Of a stretch of 64,000 bases of DNA, positions 62,284 through 64,000 are shown one piece after another; position 1 is the first letter of the stretch; each line of letters opens with the position of its first letter. The stretch comes from Bacteroides sp. (GTDB lineage: Bacteria > Bacteroidota > Bacteroidia > Bacteroidales > Muribaculaceae), in contig JAAVCX010000027.1 in assembly GCA_014802105.1 (NCBI GenBank), positions 1-64,000 on the forward strand, written 5' to 3'. Both the position numbers and the translations under genes were made by a program. The notes under the pieces are model-generated. The model searched no databases and was not told where the DNA came from. It worked only from the letters and a program-made list of their open reading frames with translations.

Positions 62284-63093
62284 TCATGGGAGCTTATAGA
62301 CGGCTTCGCGCAGTTGGCGTGCCTGATCGAGAGCCTGGCTCCCTCCCCTGAGCCGGTCAAACGGGACGGGGGCGCCGAAAGTGATGACATAGTGGTTGCC
62401 TTTGCTCAGGATCACTTCGCGCGGCAGGCGTATCATCTCTATATTGAAGCGTAGGCCGAGCCGCTGTCTTAAAGATGCAAATTTATAAAAAAACTCTGAG
62501 TTGTGACCACTGAAATGAACCGGAATTATATCTCGTGAGGAGGAAATTGCTTTGACGACGGCCATTTTGTGCCAGGCGAGGTCGGCGATAGTGCCCGAGG
62601 AGCTACGTCGGGAGACGAGCCCGGCCGGAAACATGACGATCGGATCGTCGCCTGCAAAGGCTGAGTCGATGCGGGTGGCTTTGGCCCGATCCTGATTGCC
62701 GTGTTTGTTGACACCTAAAAATATCGAGCGCATGGGTTCGACGGCTTCCAGCAGGTCGTTGACAATGAAGCGGGGAGTGTGGCCCGGGTAGAGGTCGGCG
62801 GTAGCGGCGGCAAGTACCAGGCCGTCGAGACCTCCGAGTGGATGATTGGAGGTGAGCACTACGCGCGTACGGGTGGGGTCGGGAAGATCACCCCGCAGCT
62901 CGTAGGTGACATTAAGATCATTGATTACTCCTCGGGCAAACTCTGCGCCGCTGAGATTGGCGTTATGGGTGAGAAGTTGGTTGAGCTGATCCTGACAGAT
63001 GAGTTTTTCCAGACCTGAGATGATGGCCCGCGGTATCCAGGGATACTGTCTTGGCAGTCGCTCTCTGATCACGCTGTCAATGTCGATCTTCAT
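62284..63093 (-). CDS. glsA: PlsC-type O-acyltransferase for glycine lipids (GlsA/OlsA-like)
   Basis: Protein of 269 residues of the 1-acylglycerol-phosphate acyltransferase fold. The catalytic HX4D motif is in SNHPLGGLDGLVLA; the phosphate-site-like FPAGLVSRRSS follows. It would add the ester-linked acyl chain to N-acyl-glycine. Its start overlaps the end of the pseudouridine synthase gene by 17 bases, so the genes are coupled. General acyltransferase is the fallback call. Confidence 0.82.
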   Translation of the reverse strand: MKIDIDSVIRERLPRQYPWIPRAIISGLEKLICQDQLNQLLTHNANLSGAEFARGVINDLNVTYELRGDLPDPTRTRVVLTSNHPLGGLDGLVLAAATADLYPGHTPRFIVNDLLEAVEPMRSIFLGVNKHGNQDRAKATRIDSAFAGDDPIVMFPAGLVSRRSSSGTIADLAWHKMAVVKAISSSRDIIPVHFSGHNSEFFYKFASLRQRLGLRFNIEMIRLPREVILSKGNHYVITFGAPVPFDRLRGGSQALDQARQLREAVYKLP

Positions 63094-63823
63094 CGTCAGG
63101 AGTGGTTTTAGAGTCGGTTACGAGGCTGTCGGATGAGGGTGTAGCCTGATTTACTACGGGAGCAAATGCCTGCCAGAGAGGGTCGTCGGGCAGGGGGGCA
63201 GTCACGTCGATGAGTTTGCCTGAGACGGGATGCTCGAAGGTGATACGGTGGGCCCTCAGAGAGATGGAGCCGTCAGGGTTGGATCGACGGTCGCCATATT
63301 TGAGATCTCCCTTTATTGGACAGCCTATCGAGGCGAGTTGCACTCTGATCTGATGTTTGCGCCCGGTCTCGAGATGTATCTCTGAGATATGATAGCGGTC
63401 AGAGGCACCGAGGTAACGGTAAGATAGAGCCACGGGTTTGGATCCGTGTACCTCGGTGGGGGTGAAGTAGCTTTTGTTGTTTTTCTCGACGGTGCGCACA
63501 TAGCCTGTGAGCCTCTCGCTATCGTGAGGAGGACGGTTGCGTGTCACGGCCAGATAGGTCTTGTCGACTTTACCGAGCCTGAACATTTCATTGAGCCTGG
63601 TCAGTGCCTTGGATGTCTTGGCAAAAACCACTACTCCGCCTACCGGGCGGTCGAGCCTGTGGACCACCCCGCAGAACACGTTGCCGGGTTTGGAATATTT
63701 TTCCTTGATCCATTGGCGCAGTGTCTCTACCAGCGGCTCGTCGCCGGTCTTGTCGCCCTGGACTATCTCTCCGGGAACTTTATTTACTATTATCAGATGG
63801 TTATCTTCGTAGAGTATTTCCAT
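63077..63823 (-). CDS. RluA-family pseudouridine synthase
   Basis: Protein of 248 residues without S4 domain. The catalytic segment GVVHRLDRPVGGVVVFAKTS holds the essential Asp; LETGRKHQIRVQLASIGCPI is the second family motif. It converts uridines in rRNA or tRNA to pseudouridine; the site cannot be told. It overlaps glsA by 17 bases. Confidence 0.93.
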   Translation of the reverse strand: MEILYEDNHLIIVNKVPGEIVQGDKTGDEPLVETLRQWIKEKYSKPGNVFCGVVHRLDRPVGGVVVFAKTSKALTRLNEMFRLGKVDKTYLAVTRNRPPHDSERLTGYVRTVEKNNKSYFTPTEVHGSKPVALSYRYLGASDRYHISEIHLETGRKHQIRVQLASIGCPIKGDLKYGDRRSNPDGSISLRAHRITFEHPVSGKLIDVTAPLPDDPLWQAFAPVVNQATPSSDSLVTDSKTTPDDEDRH

Positions 63824-63832
63824 AGGTCAATG

Positions 63833-64000
63833 TCAGGAGATGCGGTTGATGATTGCTGCAATAGCTCCGTCGCCGGTGACGTTGCAGGCTGTACCGAAAG
63901 AGTCCATGGCTATGTAAAGCGCTATCATGAGTGCCACGCTGTCGGAGTCGAAGCCAAGTATTGACTGAAGCAGACCAAGCGAGGCCATGATGGCTCCGCC
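63833..64000 (-). CDS. Dicarboxylate/amino-acid:cation symporter, C-terminal end
   Basis: Only the last 55 codons are in the window; the gene runs off the right edge. The tail contains YIAMDSFGTACNVTGDGAIA, which is like the conserved NVTGD end of the DAACS (GltP/DctA) transporters where the ligand-binding Asp lies. It stops nine bases before the pseudouridine synthase start. Confidence 0.8.
   Translation of the reverse strand, partial: GGAIMASLGLLQSILGFDSDSVALMIALYIAMDSFGTACNVTGDGAIAAIINRIS

Overview
The window looks like chromosome of a gut Bacteroidales bacterium, most likely Muribaculaceae-like. Pointers are Bacteroidetes-type promoters (TTTG, about 19 bases, TAnnTTTG) before many genes, 4Fe-4S-rich anaerobic metabolism, PCMD, DUF3943, DUF4465 and DUF1349 family proteins, glycine-lipid genes (glsB/glsA) and a BtuG-type vitamin B12 uptake locus. 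The species assignment is inference; no marker gene here is decisive. Coding density is high, and most DNA is moderately GC-rich.

Layout. Bases 1-146 hold the 3' end of a 5S rRNA and its terminator. 271-8456 holds an outer-membrane barrel protein, a secreted cyclophilin, a bifunctional penicillin-binding protein and the thrS-infC-rpmI-rplT translation operon. dnaG follows (8602-10815). An AT-rich 3.4-kb insert (11020-14449), bounded by near-perfect 40-bp inverted repeats, lies between the dnaG terminator and the 3' end of cinA. It carries a five-gene minus-strand operon led by a putative PvuRts1I/AbaSI-like modification-dependent endonuclease, with four small or unknown partners; no transposase is visible. 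cinA, tsaD, an OmpA lipoprotein and an AlkD-like gene follow to 18553.

18876-25308 is a plus-strand envelope cluster: PCMD protein, Omp85-like barrel, phosphoethanolamine transferase, DUF3943 protein, and a histidine-kinase-like protein whose phospho-acceptor histidine appears to be lost. Then come glutamate dehydrogenase and ferredoxin. 27538-36494 is a pectin/uronate block: ExuT, UxaC, UxaA, UxaB, pectinesterase and a GH43 enzyme. 36660-44306 is a cobalamin block: promoter, B12 riboswitch, terminator hairpin, DUF4465 lipoprotein, BtuG, BtuB, BtuF, BtuC, BtuD. gltD/gltB (glutamate synthase), topB, a secreted protein and a DUF1349 protein follow.

From 54195, two AspT/YidE-type transporters are followed by a HipA_2-DUF3037 pair. 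The window ends with a minus-strand cluster of galE, a FemAB-like acyltransferase, glsB, glsA and an RluA-type pseudouridine synthase, plus the 3' end of a dicarboxylate/amino-acid symporter.

The best candidate for an undescribed system is the inverted-repeat-bounded island. Secondary candidates are the HipA_2-DUF3037 pair, the degenerate sensor kinase, and the nested palindrome at 25316-25448.
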